Shown here: one piece after another, positions 15,143 through 25,040 of the stretch
Layout of the letters: every line of letters starts with the position of its first letter
How positions within the stretch are numbered: the first letter of the stretch is position 1
Origin: Segatella copri DSM 18205
Lineage (GTDB): Bacteria > Bacteroidota > Bacteroidia > Bacteroidales > Bacteroidaceae
Length of the DNA stretch: 64,000 nucleotides
Assembly: GCF_025151535.1 (NCBI RefSeq)
Contig: NZ_CP102288.1
Coordinates: 2,427,501 to 2,491,500 of the forward strand
Direction of reading: 5' to 3'
Notes under the pieces: model-generated
Told to the model about the DNA's origin: nothing
Seen by the model: the letters and a program-made list of their open reading frames with translations, nothing else
Database searches by the model: none
Translations under genes and position numbers: made by a program

Positions 15143-16603
15143 TTATTTCTTAAGCGTAAATTCAAACTTCAAGCCGCCTTCCTGTTGATTACTCACACGG
15201 ATGGTTCCGCCATGTAGGAGAACGGCATTCTTGACGATGGCAAGACCCAAACCGGTGCCACCCATCTTGCGGCTGCGTCCCTTATCTACCCGATAGAAAC
15301 GCTCGAAAAGACGGGAGAGATGCTCGGCAGGAACTCCCTGACCATTATCACAGAAGATGAAATGCCACTTGTTGCCCTGCTCCTTGGCACTCAACGTTAT
15401 CTTACGTCCTTCGCCGGCATAAGCTATGGCATTGTCGGTAAGATTGCGGAACACACTATAGAGCAGACTGCGGTTACCCTTCACGATAATATGCTGGTCG
15501 GGAAGAATATTCTCGAAAGTCATCTGGTGCGACTCTCTTTCCAGCGCCGTCTCATGGGCTATTTCACTCACCATCTGCGTAATGTCTACCGTCTCGAAAT
15601 CTATCATATCCGAACCGTCATCCAACCGGTTCAGGGTAGAGATGTCGCGGAGCAGAGAGGTGAGACGCTCGCTCTGGGCATAACAGCGCTGCAGAAACTG
15701 CGACTTCATCTCTTCGTTGATATGCGGATTGTCGAGTATCGTTTCCAGATAACCCTGAATACTTGCTACAGGAGTCTTCAATTCGTGAGCGATATTCTGG
15801 GTAAGCTGCCGCTTCAGTACATTCTGTTCACGTCGGGTGGTCTGTATGCGCTTATACATCTTGATGATACGCTCGGCTATCTCGCCCAACTCATCGTTAG
15901 GGAACTTGGCGAGATCTTCCACCTCCAGACTCTCGTTATGGTCTGCCTTATAAGCAAAGATGCTCAGTTTGGAAACATTCTTAGCCAGACGGTCCGTAAA
16001 ACGGTAGAGCACGATGGTAAGCAGAATGACGGCTACGATGGCAAACCAGATAAAATGCTGGTCGGCCTGCAGCGATTTTGCCAAATCATTATTGTAAGGT
16101 AGTGCCGTACGGATGATAAGCTTGCTTTCCGGAAAATAAGAAGCCACATAGAAATAATCATGCTTCAGGGTTTTAGACTGTCGCTCCACGCTTGAGCCTA
16201 CCCTGTTTTTCAAGGCCTCTGCTATTTCCTCCCGCTTGGCATGGTTGGCAAAATGTTCATAGTCGGAACTCATGTTGTCATAAATCACCTTACCGTTAGG
16301 GCGCACCAGCGTAACACGAAGATCCTTGCTTTCATGTTCTCGGACAAAAGCCTGCAACTTCTCATGAGCCACAGTCACATCCCTATTGTGGATGCTATCC
16401 TGCAGTATAATTCCTTCATCAGGAGAGAGCGCCAGATCTTCTGCCAGCAGTTCATTATAATTTTCCAGCTTGATAGTAAGCGTACCTATTTTATATTGTT
16501 TCTCTCGTGCCTGCTGGAACACGATAAAACTGACGGCGAACACAAGGAACACCGCCAGTACACTGAAGTACAACTTTCTACCTACACTATTTAACTGAAA
16601 CAT
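15143..16603 (-). CDS. Sensor histidine kinase, PhoR-like
   Basis: 486 residues. Two membrane segments (about 10-28 and 183-203) enclose a periplasmic sensor domain. Then come a HAMP-like linker, HisKA with NIAHELKTPVASIQGY (phospho-accepting His near 270), and an HATPase_c domain with N box RNLTDNAIAYAGEG, DNGQGVP, FERFYRVD and GGTGLGLAIVK. The response-regulator gene lies 5 bp upstream on the same strand, so they form a pair. The signal is unknown; PhoR/WalK-like architecture suggests envelope or nutrient sensing. A run of A (T on the coding strand) follows the stop. Confidence 0.92.
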   Translation of the reverse strand: MFQLNSVGRKLYFSVLAVFLVFAVSFIVFQQAREKQYKIGTLTIKLENYNELLAEDLALSPDEGIILQDSIHNRDVTVAHEKLQAFVREHESKDLRVTLVRPNGKVIYDNMSSDYEHFANHAKREEIAEALKNRVGSSVERQSKTLKHDYFYVASYFPESKLIIRTALPYNNDLAKSLQADQHFIWFAIVAVILLTIVLYRFTDRLAKNVSKLSIFAYKADHNESLEVEDLAKFPNDELGEIAERIIKMYKRIQTTRREQNVLKRQLTQNIAHELKTPVASIQGYLETILDNPHINEEMKSQFLQRCYAQSERLTSLLRDISTLNRLDDGSDMIDFETVDITQMVSEIAHETALERESHQMTFENILPDQHIIVKGNRSLLYSVFRNLTDNAIAYAGEGRKITLSAKEQGNKWHFIFCDNGQGVPAEHLSRLFERFYRVDKGRSRKMGGTGLGLAIVKNAVLLHGGTIRVSNQQEGGLKFEFTLKK

Positions 16604-16608
16604 TTTAA

Positions 16609-17304
16609 TTACGCATCAAAATAATAACCGAACCCCAGACGGGTAACGATGCACTTGGCAAACTTACCAATCTTCTTTCTCATACGGGTGATATTGACAT
16701 CCACCGTGCGGTCGAGCACCATCACATCCTTAGGCCATACCCGGTCGATAAGTTCCTGACGGGAGAACACCTTGCCGCGCTCTTCGAGGAAAAGACGCAG
16801 GAGTTCGAACTCGGTCTTGGTGAAAGGGATAGCCTCACCATCGATGCTCACCGTCTTCTTGTCCAGATTTAGCTGCAGTCCCTGATAGTTGATGATCTTC
16901 GATTCATCAGCATCGCCAGCCTGTTCAGCGGTACGGCGCAAGACGGCACGCACTCTGACCATCACCTCTCGTATAGAGAAAGGTTTCGAGATACAATCAT
17001 CGGCACCGATATTGAATCCAGTAACCGTATCGTTTTCCGTATCTCGGGCTGTAAGGAAGATAATCGGAACATTGGCTGTCATCGGATTTCCCTTCAACTG
17101 CTTAGCTAGCTGGAAACCGCTCATTCCTCCCATCATGACGTCCAGTAGCAACAGGTCGAACGAAGCAATGTCCATCTCCAAAGCCTCTTCTGCAGAATTG
17201 GCAGTCTCTACCTCATATCCTTCTGTTTCGAGATTGAATTTCAGAATCTCACACAAGTCTTGCTCATCATCAACAACAAGTATTCTTTTCATATTCTCTT
17301 CCAT
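16609..17304 (-). CDS. OmpR/PhoB-family response regulator
   Basis: 231 residues. The receiver domain has acidic pair VVDDEQD, phospho-acceptor Asp in LLLLDVMMGG, Thr/Ser in FLTARD and Lys in ISKPFS. A winged-helix effector occupies about 130-228 (TEFELLRLFLEERGKVFSRQELID, RTVDVNITRMRKKI). Start ATG at 17304 (MEENMKRIL); the internal ATG at residue 5 is possible. It is co-transcribed with the kinase gene 5 bp downstream. Targets cannot be named from this window. Confidence 0.92.
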   Translation of the reverse strand: MEENMKRILVVDDEQDLCEILKFNLETEGYEVETANSAEEALEMDIASFDLLLLDVMMGGMSGFQLAKQLKGNPMTANVPIIFLTARDTENDTVTGFNIGADDCISKPFSIREVMVRVRAVLRRTAEQAGDADESKIINYQGLQLNLDKKTVSIDGEAIPFTKTEFELLRLFLEERGKVFSRQELIDRVWPKDVMVLDRTVDVNITRMRKKIGKFAKCIVTRLGFGYYFDA

Positions 17305-17473
17305 ATTTCATGTTATTTAAAATACCGCTGCAAAATTACGACTTTTCTTTCGTAATAAGCGTTACATTCGGTTACAATTTCGTGACATTTAGTTCTTTAG
17401 AGAAAAAAAATATAAAAAAACGGGTATTTTGTTACACATTTTAACTTAGTGTTCCAAATTCGCTACATGTTTC

Positions 17474-17505
17474 TTTGCTAGTTAGAAACAGAAATACTAC
17501 TTTTG
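17474..17505 (+). promoter_or_regulatory. Promoter of the small HTH gene
   Basis: TTTG (17474-17477), 20-bp spacer and TACTTTTG (17498-17505). Confidence 0.65.
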
Positions 17506-17550
17506 CACCCGATATAACTATAAGTGAGCATATAACACAACTGAAAGAGT

Positions 17551-17805
17551 ATGAAAGATAAAGTAAATGCAATTCCCTTTATCGGTGAAATCATCAAAGA
17601 GGAATTAAACAAGCAAGGCAAGACCACAGTATGGCTTGCTGAAAAACTAGGCTGCCACCGTACTAATATATATAAGGTATACGGCAGAGCCACTATAGAT
17701 ACGGGTATGCTTTACCATATCTGCCAGTTGCTGAACATAGATTTGTTTAAGGTTTATTCAGACGCTTTGCGCAAACGCAAGAAAAAAAATCAAGATTTAA
17801 ACTAA
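17551..17805 (+). CDS. Small XRE-like helix-turn-helix protein
   Basis: 84 residues. After IGEIIKEELNKQGKTTVWLA comes a HTH of the lambda-repressor type (EKLGCHRTNIYKVYGRATI), then LYHICQLLNIDLFKVYSD and a basic tail. There is no effector domain, so it may act alone as a DNA-binding protein. It has its own promoter and shares a two-way terminator with icd. It is transcribed divergently from the two-component genes; the 245-bp gap between them is AT-rich. Confidence 0.8.
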   Translation: MKDKVNAIPFIGEIIKEELNKQGKTTVWLAEKLGCHRTNIYKVYGRATIDTGMLYHICQLLNIDLFKVYSDALRKRKKKNQDLN

Positions 17806-17814
17806 AAATAACTA

Positions 17815-17857
17815 AAACAATAAGACCTGAGGTTAATCACCCCAGGTCTTATTGTTT
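17815..17857. terminator. Bidirectional terminator between the HTH gene and icd
   Basis: AAACAATAAGACCTG pairs with CAGGTCTTATTGTTT, followed by T on the plus strand and AGTTATTTTTAG on the minus strand. Confidence 0.8.
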
Positions 17858-19069
17858 TTATGCCAATCGCCTTTCCAGACGCTCGCGGATGGCAGCGATA
17901 AAGCCAGCTGAGTTTACAGCCTTAGCCTCAACACCTTCCATCAGGCTTACGAGATCCTTGGTAGCGATACCGTCGTTCAATGTATCGAAACATGCAGCCT
18001 CCAGCTGGTCGCCAAAGTTCTGAAGTTCCTTGATGCCATCCAGTTCGCCACGCTTTCTCAACGCACCGCTCCATGCAAAGATGGTAGCCATAGGGTTGGT
18101 AGATGTATCTTCACCCTTCAGATAGCGATAGTAGTGACGGGTCACTGTACCGTGGGCTGCCTCATACTCATACTTGCCGTCAGGAGAAACCAATACGGAA
18201 GTCATCATCGCCAGAGAACCGAAGGCTGTACTGAGCATATCGCTCATCACATCACCGTCATAGTTCTTGCAAGCCCAGATGAAACCGCCCTTACTGCGGA
18301 TAACACGAGCCACTGCATCATCAATCAATGTATAGAAATACTCGATGCCGAGTTCTGCAAACTTCTCCTTATAGTCGCTCTCATATACTTCCTCAAAGAT
18401 TTTACGGAACTGGGCATCATAAGTCTTAGAGATGGTATCCTTGGTAGCAAACCAGAGATCCTGCTTGGTATCAATGGCAAACTTGAAGCAGCTGTGAGCA
18501 AAGCTGCGGATACTCTTATCAGTATTGTGCATGCCCTGGATAACGCCAGCACCGTCGAAAGAATGAATCTCAATCTCCTGCTTCTTGCCGCTCTTACCCT
18601 CGAACACGAGTTTGGCTGTACCTGGCTCATCAGCACGAAGTTCCACGCTCTTGTACACATCGCCGTAAGCATGACGGGCGATGGTAATAGGCTTCTCCCA
18701 GTTCTTTACACAAGGGTGGATGCTTGGGATGGTGATAGGAGCACGGAATACGGTACCGTCCATGATGCTACGGATAGTTCCATTAGGACTCTTCCACATT
18801 TTGTGGAGTTTATACTCGTCCATACGCTGTGCATTAGGAGTGATAGTAGCACACTTCACAGCCACGCCATATTTCTTAGCCGCCTCAGCAGAGTCGATGG
18901 TTACCTGGTCATTGGTCTGGTCGCGATAAGGCAGACCGAGATCATAATACTCAGACTTCAAATCAACGAAAGGAAGAATGAGTTCGTCCTTAATCATCTT
19001 CCAGAGAATTCTTGTCATCTCATCACCGTCCATCTCTACCAATGGAGTTGTCATCTTAATCTTTTCCAT
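17858..19069 (-). CDS. icd: NADP-dependent isocitrate dehydrogenase
   Basis: 403 residues, of the eukaryotic-like (type II) dimeric class. [13 protein letters not shown] at the N-terminus, [32 protein letters not shown] (substrate-binding Ser/Asn/Arg), [11 protein letters not shown] (metal-binding Asp) and [13 protein letters not shown] (cofactor loop with His/Thr/Arg typical of NADP use) are all visible. It converts isocitrate to 2-oxoglutarate and CO2 in the TCA pathway, giving NADPH and the carbon skeleton for glutamate. A minus-strand TAATTTTG at 19149-19156 is a likely -7 box. Confidence 0.95.
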   Translation of the reverse strand: MEKIKMTTPLVEMDGDEMTRILWKMIKDELILPFVDLKSEYYDLGLPYRDQTNDQVTIDSAEAAKKYGVAVKCATITPNAQRMDEYKLHKMWKSPNGTIRSIMDGTVFRAPITIPSIHPCVKNWEKPITIARHAYGDVYKSVELRADEPGTAKLVFEGKSGKKQEIEIHSFDGAGVIQGMHNTDKSIRSFAHSCFKFAIDTKQDLWFATKDTISKTYDAQFRKIFEEVYESDYKEKFAELGIEYFYTLIDDAVARVIRSKGGFIWACKNYDGDVMSDMLSTAFGSLAMMTSVLVSPDGKYEYEAAHGTVTRHYYRYLKGEDTSTNPMATIFAWSGALRKRGELDGIKELQNFGDQLEAACFDTLNDGIATKDLVSLMEGVEAKAVNSAGFIAAIRERLERRLA

Positions 19070-19267
19070 AACACAATATAATGTATAATTAATAATTTAC
19101 AATGTACAATGATCAGGGCAGCCAAGTGGCCCCTTGATATTTTGCCTGCAAAATTAATAAAAATAATCAAGAAAAGAAAGGAAATTAAGAATAATTCTAG
19201 CAAAATGATAACAAAAAGCACTTTTTTACGTACTTAAAACATAAAACCTGTATATTTATACCTAAAA

Positions 19268-19301
19268 AGGCATCAATGAGCCCGAAAACTCATTGATGCC
19301 T
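19268..19301. terminator. Terminator hairpin between icd and the OmpA gene
   Basis: AGGCATCAATGAG and CTCATTGATGCCT form a 13-bp perfect stem. It is followed at 19310-19355 by a run of CCTTTTTAC-like words on the plus strand, the tail of the OmpA transcript. The rest of 19070-19352 has only the icd promoter. Confidence 0.65.
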
Positions 19302-19352
19302 CTACTTATTTACCTTTTTACTTTTTTACCTTTTTACCTTTAAATAGCCTTT

Positions 19353-20207
19353 TTACTTCTCCTCTGGAGCCTTGTCGATCAAGTCCATGAACTGGTCGAG
19401 CTTAGGAGTGATGATAATCTGAGTGCGGCGGTTGCGCTGCTTGCCTACCTCTGTATCGTTAGTTGTTACAGGGTTGTACTCACCACGACCACCAGCAGTA
19501 AGGCGCTTAGGATTTACACCGAAGTGATCCTGCAAGTACTGAACAACAGAAGCTGCACGGAGAGCAGAGAGGTCCCAGTTGTTGCGGATATTCTTCATCT
19601 TGGCACTTGTAGTGCTTACTGGTACGTTATCGGTATTACCCTCTACGAGCACATCGTAATCCTTATAGTCTGTGATGATCTTAGCAATCTTGCTCAATGT
19701 TTCCTGAGCACGGCTGTTCACCTCATAGCTACCACTCTGATAGAGCATATTGTCAGCCAGAGAAATGTAAACTACACCCTTCAGAACCTGAACATCAACC
19801 TCCTTCATCTCTTCCTTGCTCAAAGAGCGGGTCAGGTTGTTGGTAAGAACCATGTTGAGCGAATCGCTCTTGCTCTTTACCTCAACCAGGTGGCGGATAT
19901 ACTGGTTACTCTCGTTGATCTGGTCAACGAGTTTCTCAATGCTCACGTTGTTCTGGCTTGCATTGTTCAAACTCTTGTCAAGTGAGTTCTGCAACTTAGC
20001 GTAATCGCTCTTTGCAGTAGCGAGCTGCTCCTGAGCTGCCGCCAAACTAGCCTCAGTAGCTGCCAGCTTTTCCTTGGTAGCCTGATAGTTGCTTGACAAT
20101 TCCTTATTCTCATTCTGGCAATTCTGAAGATCCTTCTTACTTGCACAGCTTGTAGCCATCAGAGCTACAGCCATCATTGCCATTACCATTAACTTTGTCT
20201 GTTTCAT
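19353..20207 (-). CDS. OmpA-family outer-membrane lipoprotein
   Basis: 284 residues with a lipoprotein signal (MATSC, Cys21). Residues about 30-110 are a coiled coil (repeated A/L/K/E heptads), and the C-terminal 130 residues form the OmpA peptidoglycan-binding domain (VLVEGNTDNVPVS, NWDLSALRAASVVQYL, RLTAGGRGEYNPV, NRRTQIIITP). It is likely anchored in the outer membrane and bound to peptidoglycan, linking the two, as with Pal/ YiaD-type proteins. The transcript has a leader of about 160 nt. Confidence 0.9.
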   Translation of the reverse strand: MKQTKLMVMAMMAVALMATSCASKKDLQNCQNENKELSSNYQATKEKLAATEASLAAAQEQLATAKSDYAKLQNSLDKSLNNASQNNVSIEKLVDQINESNQYIRHLVEVKSKSDSLNMVLTNNLTRSLSKEEMKEVDVQVLKGVVYISLADNMLYQSGSYEVNSRAQETLSKIAKIITDYKDYDVLVEGNTDNVPVSTTSAKMKNIRNNWDLSALRAASVVQYLQDHFGVNPKRLTAGGRGEYNPVTTNDTEVGKQRNRRTQIIITPKLDQFMDLIDKAPEEK

Positions 20208-20368
20208 ATTCTTTCTAATTTAAATTTTCTTGTTATTATTAATTGATTATAGTATATTAACGTCGCTTTCTACCTCCTATTATATTAGAGTTCTCCCGGC
20301 TTTCATCCGTTATCCGGAAGCTTCTACATTTTAGGGCATTATAGAAACTGATTCACTTCTTTCACTTG

Positions 20369-20398
20369 CAAAGTTACAGATAAGACTCGAATAAACAA
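20369..20398 (-). promoter_or_regulatory. Promoter of the OmpA lipoprotein gene
   Basis: Minus strand TTG, 19-bp spacer and TAACTTTG (20369-20376). The rest of 20208-20571 shows no gene. Confidence 0.6.
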
Positions 20399-20571
20399 TA
20401 TTTGTCAAATGCATTTAGACATTTTTAACCTCTAAATCTTTATTTATCACCTTTTTAACAAAAAAAGGCAACAGAAAGCACTTTTCTTATAGCTAAACCG
20501 TCAAATGTAGCCTCTTAAGGTAAGAATAGCCCAAATCTCAACAAAAAAAAACATAAAAAACAGTGTTTTAT

Positions 20572-20602
20572 TTTGTAGTGTCTTGAAATTGCACTATCTT
20601 TG
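20572..20602 (+). promoter_or_regulatory. Promoter of purL
   Basis: TTTG (20572-20575), 19-bp spacer and TATCTTTG (20595-20602), 46 bp before the ATG. I see no purine-riboswitch-like fold in the short leader. Confidence 0.75.
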
Positions 20603-20648
20603 CACTCGAAAAGAAATAAATACATTAATAATATAAAAGAAAGCAAGT

Positions 20649-23600
20649 ATGATTCTTTTTTTTAGAACTCCATCTAAGAGTGTGATTGCGACCGAGATTG
20701 ACCACAAACCATCTCAGGACGAAATCAATGAACTTTGTTGGCTTTATGGTGACGCGACTTTAGAGGACGCCCAGCAGTTGCAGGGCTTCTATGTCGGCCC
20801 ACGCCGTGAAATGATTACTCCTTGGAGTACGAATGCCGTTGAGATTACTCAGAACATGAGTCTTAACGGCATTTCGCGTATCGAGGAGTACTTCCCTGTA
20901 GATAGCGAAGACGCTGAGCACGACCCTATGCTCCAGCGTATGTACAACGGTATCGGACAGGATGTGTTCACCGTGAACCACCAGCCAGAACCTATCAAGT
21001 ACGTCGATGACCTCGAGAAGTATAACGAGGAAGAGGGTCTTGCCCTCAGCGAGGACGAAATGGCTTATCTCCACAAGCTGGAGAAAGAGAACGGACGCCC
21101 TCTCACCGACAGCGAAATCTTCGGTTTCGCACAGATCAACTCAGAGCACTGCCGCCACAAGATCTTCGGCGGCCAGTTTATCATCGACGGTAAGGAGATG
21201 GAGTCTTCTCTCTTCAACATGATCAAGAAGACCACCAACGAGAATCCTAACAAGATCCTCTCTGCTTACAAGGACAACGTGGCTTTCTCTCAGGGTCCTG
21301 TTATCGAGCAGTTTGCTCCAGCCGATCAGACTACCAGCGATTTCTTCCAGGTGAAGGATATCGAGAGTGTTATCTCTCTGAAGGCTGAGACCCACAACTT
21401 CCCTACTACCGTAGAGCCTTTCAACGGTGCTGCTACCGGTACGGGTGGTGAAATCCGCGACCGTATGGGTGGTGGTGTAGGTTCATGGCCTATCGCAGGT
21501 ACTGCCTGCTACATGACTGCTTATCCTCGCCTGAAGGATGACAACGGAAAGAGCGATGTTGAGCGCGACTGGGAAGACATCATGCCAGTGCGTAAGTGGC
21601 TCTATCAGACTCCTGAGCAGATTCTGATCAAGGCTTCCAACGGTGCATCAGACTTCGGTAACAAGTTCGGTCAGCCTCTCATCACCGGTTCTGTGCTTAC
21701 ATTCGAGCACGAGGAGAATGGTGAGAAATATGCATACGATAAGGTAATCATGCTTGCTGGTGGTGTTGGCTACGGCAAAAAGCGTGACTATAAGAAGGGC
21801 GAGCCACAGAAGGGCAACAAGGTGGTCGTAGTAGGTGGTGATAACTATCGCATCGGTCTTGGTGGCGGTTCTGTTTCTTCTGTAGATACAGGCCGTTACA
21901 GCAACGGTATCGAGTTGAACGCTGTTCAGCGTGCCAACCCTGAGATGCAGAAGCGTGCCTACAACCTGGTTCGTGCACTCGTTGAGAACGATGAGAACCC
22001 AGTAGTCAGCATCCATGACCACGGTTCAGCCGGTCACTTGAACTGTCTCTCTGAGTTGGTAGAAGAGTGCGGTGGCGAAATCGACATGTCTAAGTTGCCT
22101 ATCGGCGACAAAACTTTGAGCGCCAAGGAAATCATCGCCAACGAGAGCCAGGAGCGCATGGGCTTGCTCATCGACGAGAAGTATATCAGCGAGGTTCAGA
22201 AGATTGCCGACCGTGAGCGTGCTCCAATGTACGTGGTTGGTGAAACTACAGGCGATGCTCACTTCAGCTTCAAGCAGGCTGACGGCGTAAAGCCATTCGA
22301 CCTCGATGTAGCTCAGATGTTCGGTCATACTCCTAAGACTGTGATGGTAGATGAGACCGTAGAGCGCAAATATGAAGATGTAACTTATTCTGCAGATAAC
22401 CTCGACAAGTACTTGCAGCGTGTTCTCCAGATGGAGGCTGTGGCTTGTAAGGACTGGTTGACCAACAAGGTTGACCGTTCCGTAACAGGTAAGATTGCCC
22501 GTCAGCAGGGTCAGGGTCAGATTCAGTTGCCACTCTCAGACTGTGGTGTCGTAGCACTCGACTACCGTGGCGAGAAGGGTATCGTAACAGCAATGGGTCA
22601 TGCACCTCAGGCTGGTCTTGCCGATCCTAAGGCAGGTTCAGTACTCTCTGTAGCAGAGTCATTGACTAATATCGTATGGGCTCCATTGGCAGATGGCATG
22701 GACAGCATCAGCCTCTCAGCCAACTGGATGTGGCCTTGCCGCAGTCAGAAGGGTGAAGATGCCCGTCTGTACGAGGGTGTGAAGGCTTTGTCAGACTTCT
22801 GCTGCGCCATCCACGTGAACGTACCAACAGGTAAGGACTCTCTCTCATTGACCCAGCAGTATCCTAACGGCGAGAAGATCATCGCTCCGGGTACCGTTAT
22901 CGTAAGTGCTGGTGGTGAGGTTTCAGATGTCAAGAAGGTGGTTAGCCCAGTTCTCGTTAACGACAAGAACTCTAGCCTCTACCATATCGACTTCAGTTTC
23001 GACGAGCAGCGTCTCGGTGGTTCTGCTTTCGCTCAGAGCCTGGGCAAGGTGGGCAGCGATATTCCTACCGTCAAGAACCCAGAGTACTTCGTTGATTGCT
23101 TCAACGCCGTACAGGAACTCATCAACCGTGGTTGGGTAATGGCTGGTCACGATATCAGCGCCGGTGGTTTGATTACTACTCTCCTCGAAATGACATTCGC
23201 CAACGTAGAGGGCGGTATGAAGATCAACCTCCACGACATCGCAGATGCCGACATCATCAAGACTCTCTTCGCAGAGAACCCAGGTGTTGTCATCCAGGTA
23301 AGCGATGCTCACAAGGACGAGTTGAAAGCATTCTTCGATGAGAACGGTATCGGTTATGCCAAGATTGGTTATCCTGCTCCTGAGCTCCGCAAGATTATCA
23401 TCAAGAAGGAAGGCTTCGAGCACGAGTTTGATATCGATGCATTGCGTGATAACTGGTATAAGACATCTTACCTCCTCGACCGCAAGCAGAGCATGAACGG
23501 TATGGCTAAGAAGCGTTACACCAACTATAAGAAGCAGCCTATCGAGATGAACTTCGGCTACGGCTTCAAGGGAACTCTCTCTAGCTACAGCCTCGACGCA

Positions 23601-24380
23601 AACCGTCGCAAGCCATCTGGCATCAAGGCAGCTATCATCCGTGAGAAGGGTACCAATGGTGAGCGTGAGATGGCATACTCTATGTATCTCGCCGGCTTCG
23701 ATGTAAAGGATGTGATGATGACCGACTTGATTTCTGGTCGTGAGACTCTGGAGGATGTGAACTTCATCGTATTCTGCGGTGGTTTCTCTAACTCCGATGT
23801 TCTCGGTTCTGCCAAGGGTTGGGCTGGTGCATTCCTCTACAATCCTAAGGCTAAAGAGGCACTCGATAAGTTCTATGCCCGTGAGGATACTCTTTCACTC
23901 GGTATCTGCAACGGTTGCCAGCTGATGGTTGAGTTGAACCTCATCAATCCTGAGCACAAGCATCGTTCACACCTCTGCCACAACACATCTAAGAAGTTCG
24001 AGAGTACATTCCTCGGTCTGACTATTCCTCAGAACGACAGTGTAATGTTCGGTAGCCTGAGCGGTGACAAGCTCGGAATCTGGGTAGCTCACGGCGAGGG
24101 CCGTTTCTACTTGCCAGAGCCAGAGGATCACTACAACATCATTGCGAAGTACAACTACGCTGAGTATCCAGGTAATCCTAACGGCAGTGACTACAATGTA
24201 GCAGGTATCTGCTCTGCAGATGGTCGCCACTTGGCTATGATGCCACACTTGGAGCGTGCCATCTTCCCATGGCAGAACGCCTGGTATCCAGCTGATCGCC
24301 GCAACGACGAGGTAACTCCTTGGATTGAGGCATTTGTCAATGCACGTCAGTGGATTGAAGAAAGAGCTTTGAAAAAGTAA
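20649..24380 (+). CDS. purL: Phosphoribosylformylglycinamidine synthase, large single-chain form
   Basis: 1243 residues, the size of the single-chain FGAM synthase. The N-terminal and linker domains lead to the ATP-binding halves (NSEHCRHKIFGGQF, SLKAETHNFPTTVEPFNGAATGTGGEIRD, HDHGSAGHLNCLSELVEE, GHDISAGGLITTLLEMTF). The C-terminal glutamine amidotransferase domain has the nucleophile in LGICNGCQLM and the His-containing VAHGEGRF motif. It makes FGAM from FGAR, glutamine and ATP in purine synthesis. The codon use is strongly biased, as in a highly expressed gene. Chromate-transporter genes follow after 19 bp. Confidence 0.97.
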   Translation: MILFFRTPSKSVIATEIDHKPSQDEINELCWLYGDATLEDAQQLQGFYVGPRREMITPWSTNAVEITQNMSLNGISRIEEYFPVDSEDAEHDPMLQRMYNGIGQDVFTVNHQPEPIKYVDDLEKYNEEEGLALSEDEMAYLHKLEKENGRPLTDSEIFGFAQINSEHCRHKIFGGQFIIDGKEMESSLFNMIKKTTNENPNKILSAYKDNVAFSQGPVIEQFAPADQTTSDFFQVKDIESVISLKAETHNFPTTVEPFNGAATGTGGEIRDRMGGGVGSWPIAGTACYMTAYPRLKDDNGKSDVERDWEDIMPVRKWLYQTPEQILIKASNGASDFGNKFGQPLITGSVLTFEHEENGEKYAYDKVIMLAGGVGYGKKRDYKKGEPQKGNKVVVVGGDNYRIGLGGGSVSSVDTGRYSNGIELNAVQRANPEMQKRAYNLVRALVENDENPVVSIHDHGSAGHLNCLSELVEECGGEIDMSKLPIGDKTLSAKEIIANESQERMGLLIDEKYISEVQKIADRERAPMYVVGETTGDAHFSFKQADGVKPFDLDVAQMFGHTPKTVMVDETVERKYEDVTYSADNLDKYLQRVLQMEAVACKDWLTNKVDRSVTGKIARQQGQGQIQLPLSDCGVVALDYRGEKGIVTAMGHAPQAGLADPKAGSVLSVAESLTNIVWAPLADGMDSISLSANWMWPCRSQKGEDARLYEGVKALSDFCCAIHVNVPTGKDSLSLTQQYPNGEKIIAPGTVIVSAGGEVSDVKKVVSPVLVNDKNSSLYHIDFSFDEQRLGGSAFAQSLGKVGSDIPTVKNPEYFVDCFNAVQELINRGWVMAGHDISAGGLITTLLEMTFANVEGGMKINLHDIADADIIKTLFAENPGVVIQVSDAHKDELKAFFDENGIGYAKIGYPAPELRKIIIKKEGFEHEFDIDALRDNWYKTSYLLDRKQSMNGMAKKRYTNYKKQPIEMNFGYGFKGTLSSYSLDANRRKPSGIKAAIIREKGTNGEREMAYSMYLAGFDVKDVMMTDLISGRETLEDVNFIVFCGGFSNSDVLGSAKGWAGAFLYNPKAKEALDKFYAREDTLSLGICNGCQLMVELNLINPEHKHRSHLCHNTSKKFESTFLGLTIPQNDSVMFGSLSGDKLGIWVAHGEGRFYLPEPEDHYNIIAKYNYAEYPGNPNGSDYNVAGICSADGRHLAMMPHLERAIFPWQNAWYPADRRNDEVTPWIEAFVNARQWIEERALKK

Positions 24381-24399
24381 AAAAATAAAAAGGTAAAAA

Positions 24400-24951
24400 A
24401 TGAATAATAGCGTAAGTTATCTTACATTATTCAAAACATTTATGAAGATTGGCATAGTCACCTTTGGTGGTGGCTATGCCATGATTCCTATTATAGAATC
24501 CGAAGTCGTCGACAAGCATCATTGGATGACGAAGGAGGAATTCTTGGATGCCATCGCTACCACCCAGATTTGTCCGGGCGCCCTGGCCATCAACATGAGT
24601 TCCCTGCTCGGATATAAGTTGGCAAAGACACCGGGAGCCATCGTCTGCACCCTCGGCGCTTCGTTGCCATCGTTCCTTATTATCTTAGCGATAGCCATGT
24701 TTTTCCATCAGTTTGAAGACAACAAGGTTGTTGCTGCCATGTTTGCAGGCATCCGTCCTGCCGTCGTGGCATTGATAGCCGTACCTACATTCTCGCTTGC
24801 CAAGAGTGCCGGTATTTCGCTTGTCAACTGCTGGATTCCTATTCTATCCGCCCTTCTGATTTGGCTTTTGGGCGTCAACCCAATCTGGGTAATTATCGCA
24901 GCTGCCGTAGGTGGCTACATCTATGGACAGTTTATCCAGCCAACGGAGTAA
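24400..24951 (+). CDS. Chromate transporter half-protein (first CHR domain)
   Basis: 183 residues and several membrane segments. The CHR signature is visible: FGGGYAMIPIIESEVVDKHH in parts, then ICPGALAINMSSLLGY. It is a short-chain CHR protein and probably works with the second half encoded just downstream. CHR proteins export chromate, probably in exchange for sulfate; in anaerobic gut bacteria the natural substrate is uncertain. Only 19 bp separate it from purL, so it may be read on the purL transcript. Confidence 0.85.
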   Translation: MNNSVSYLTLFKTFMKIGIVTFGGGYAMIPIIESEVVDKHHWMTKEEFLDAIATTQICPGALAINMSSLLGYKLAKTPGAIVCTLGASLPSFLIILAIAMFFHQFEDNKVVAAMFAGIRPAVVALIAVPTFSLAKSAGISLVNCWIPILSALLIWLLGVNPIWVIIAAAVGGYIYGQFIQPTE

Positions 24952-25040
24952 GATTAGTTAAAAGTTTATAGTTAATAGTTTATAGGGGCTACGCCTTATT
25001 GTAGGAATGCCCTATTAACTTTACACATTATTATATATAT

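Noticed and set aside
20603..20648. Purine riboswitch before purL
   Set aside because: The leader from the -7 box to ATG is under 50 nt, too short, and has no suitable stems.
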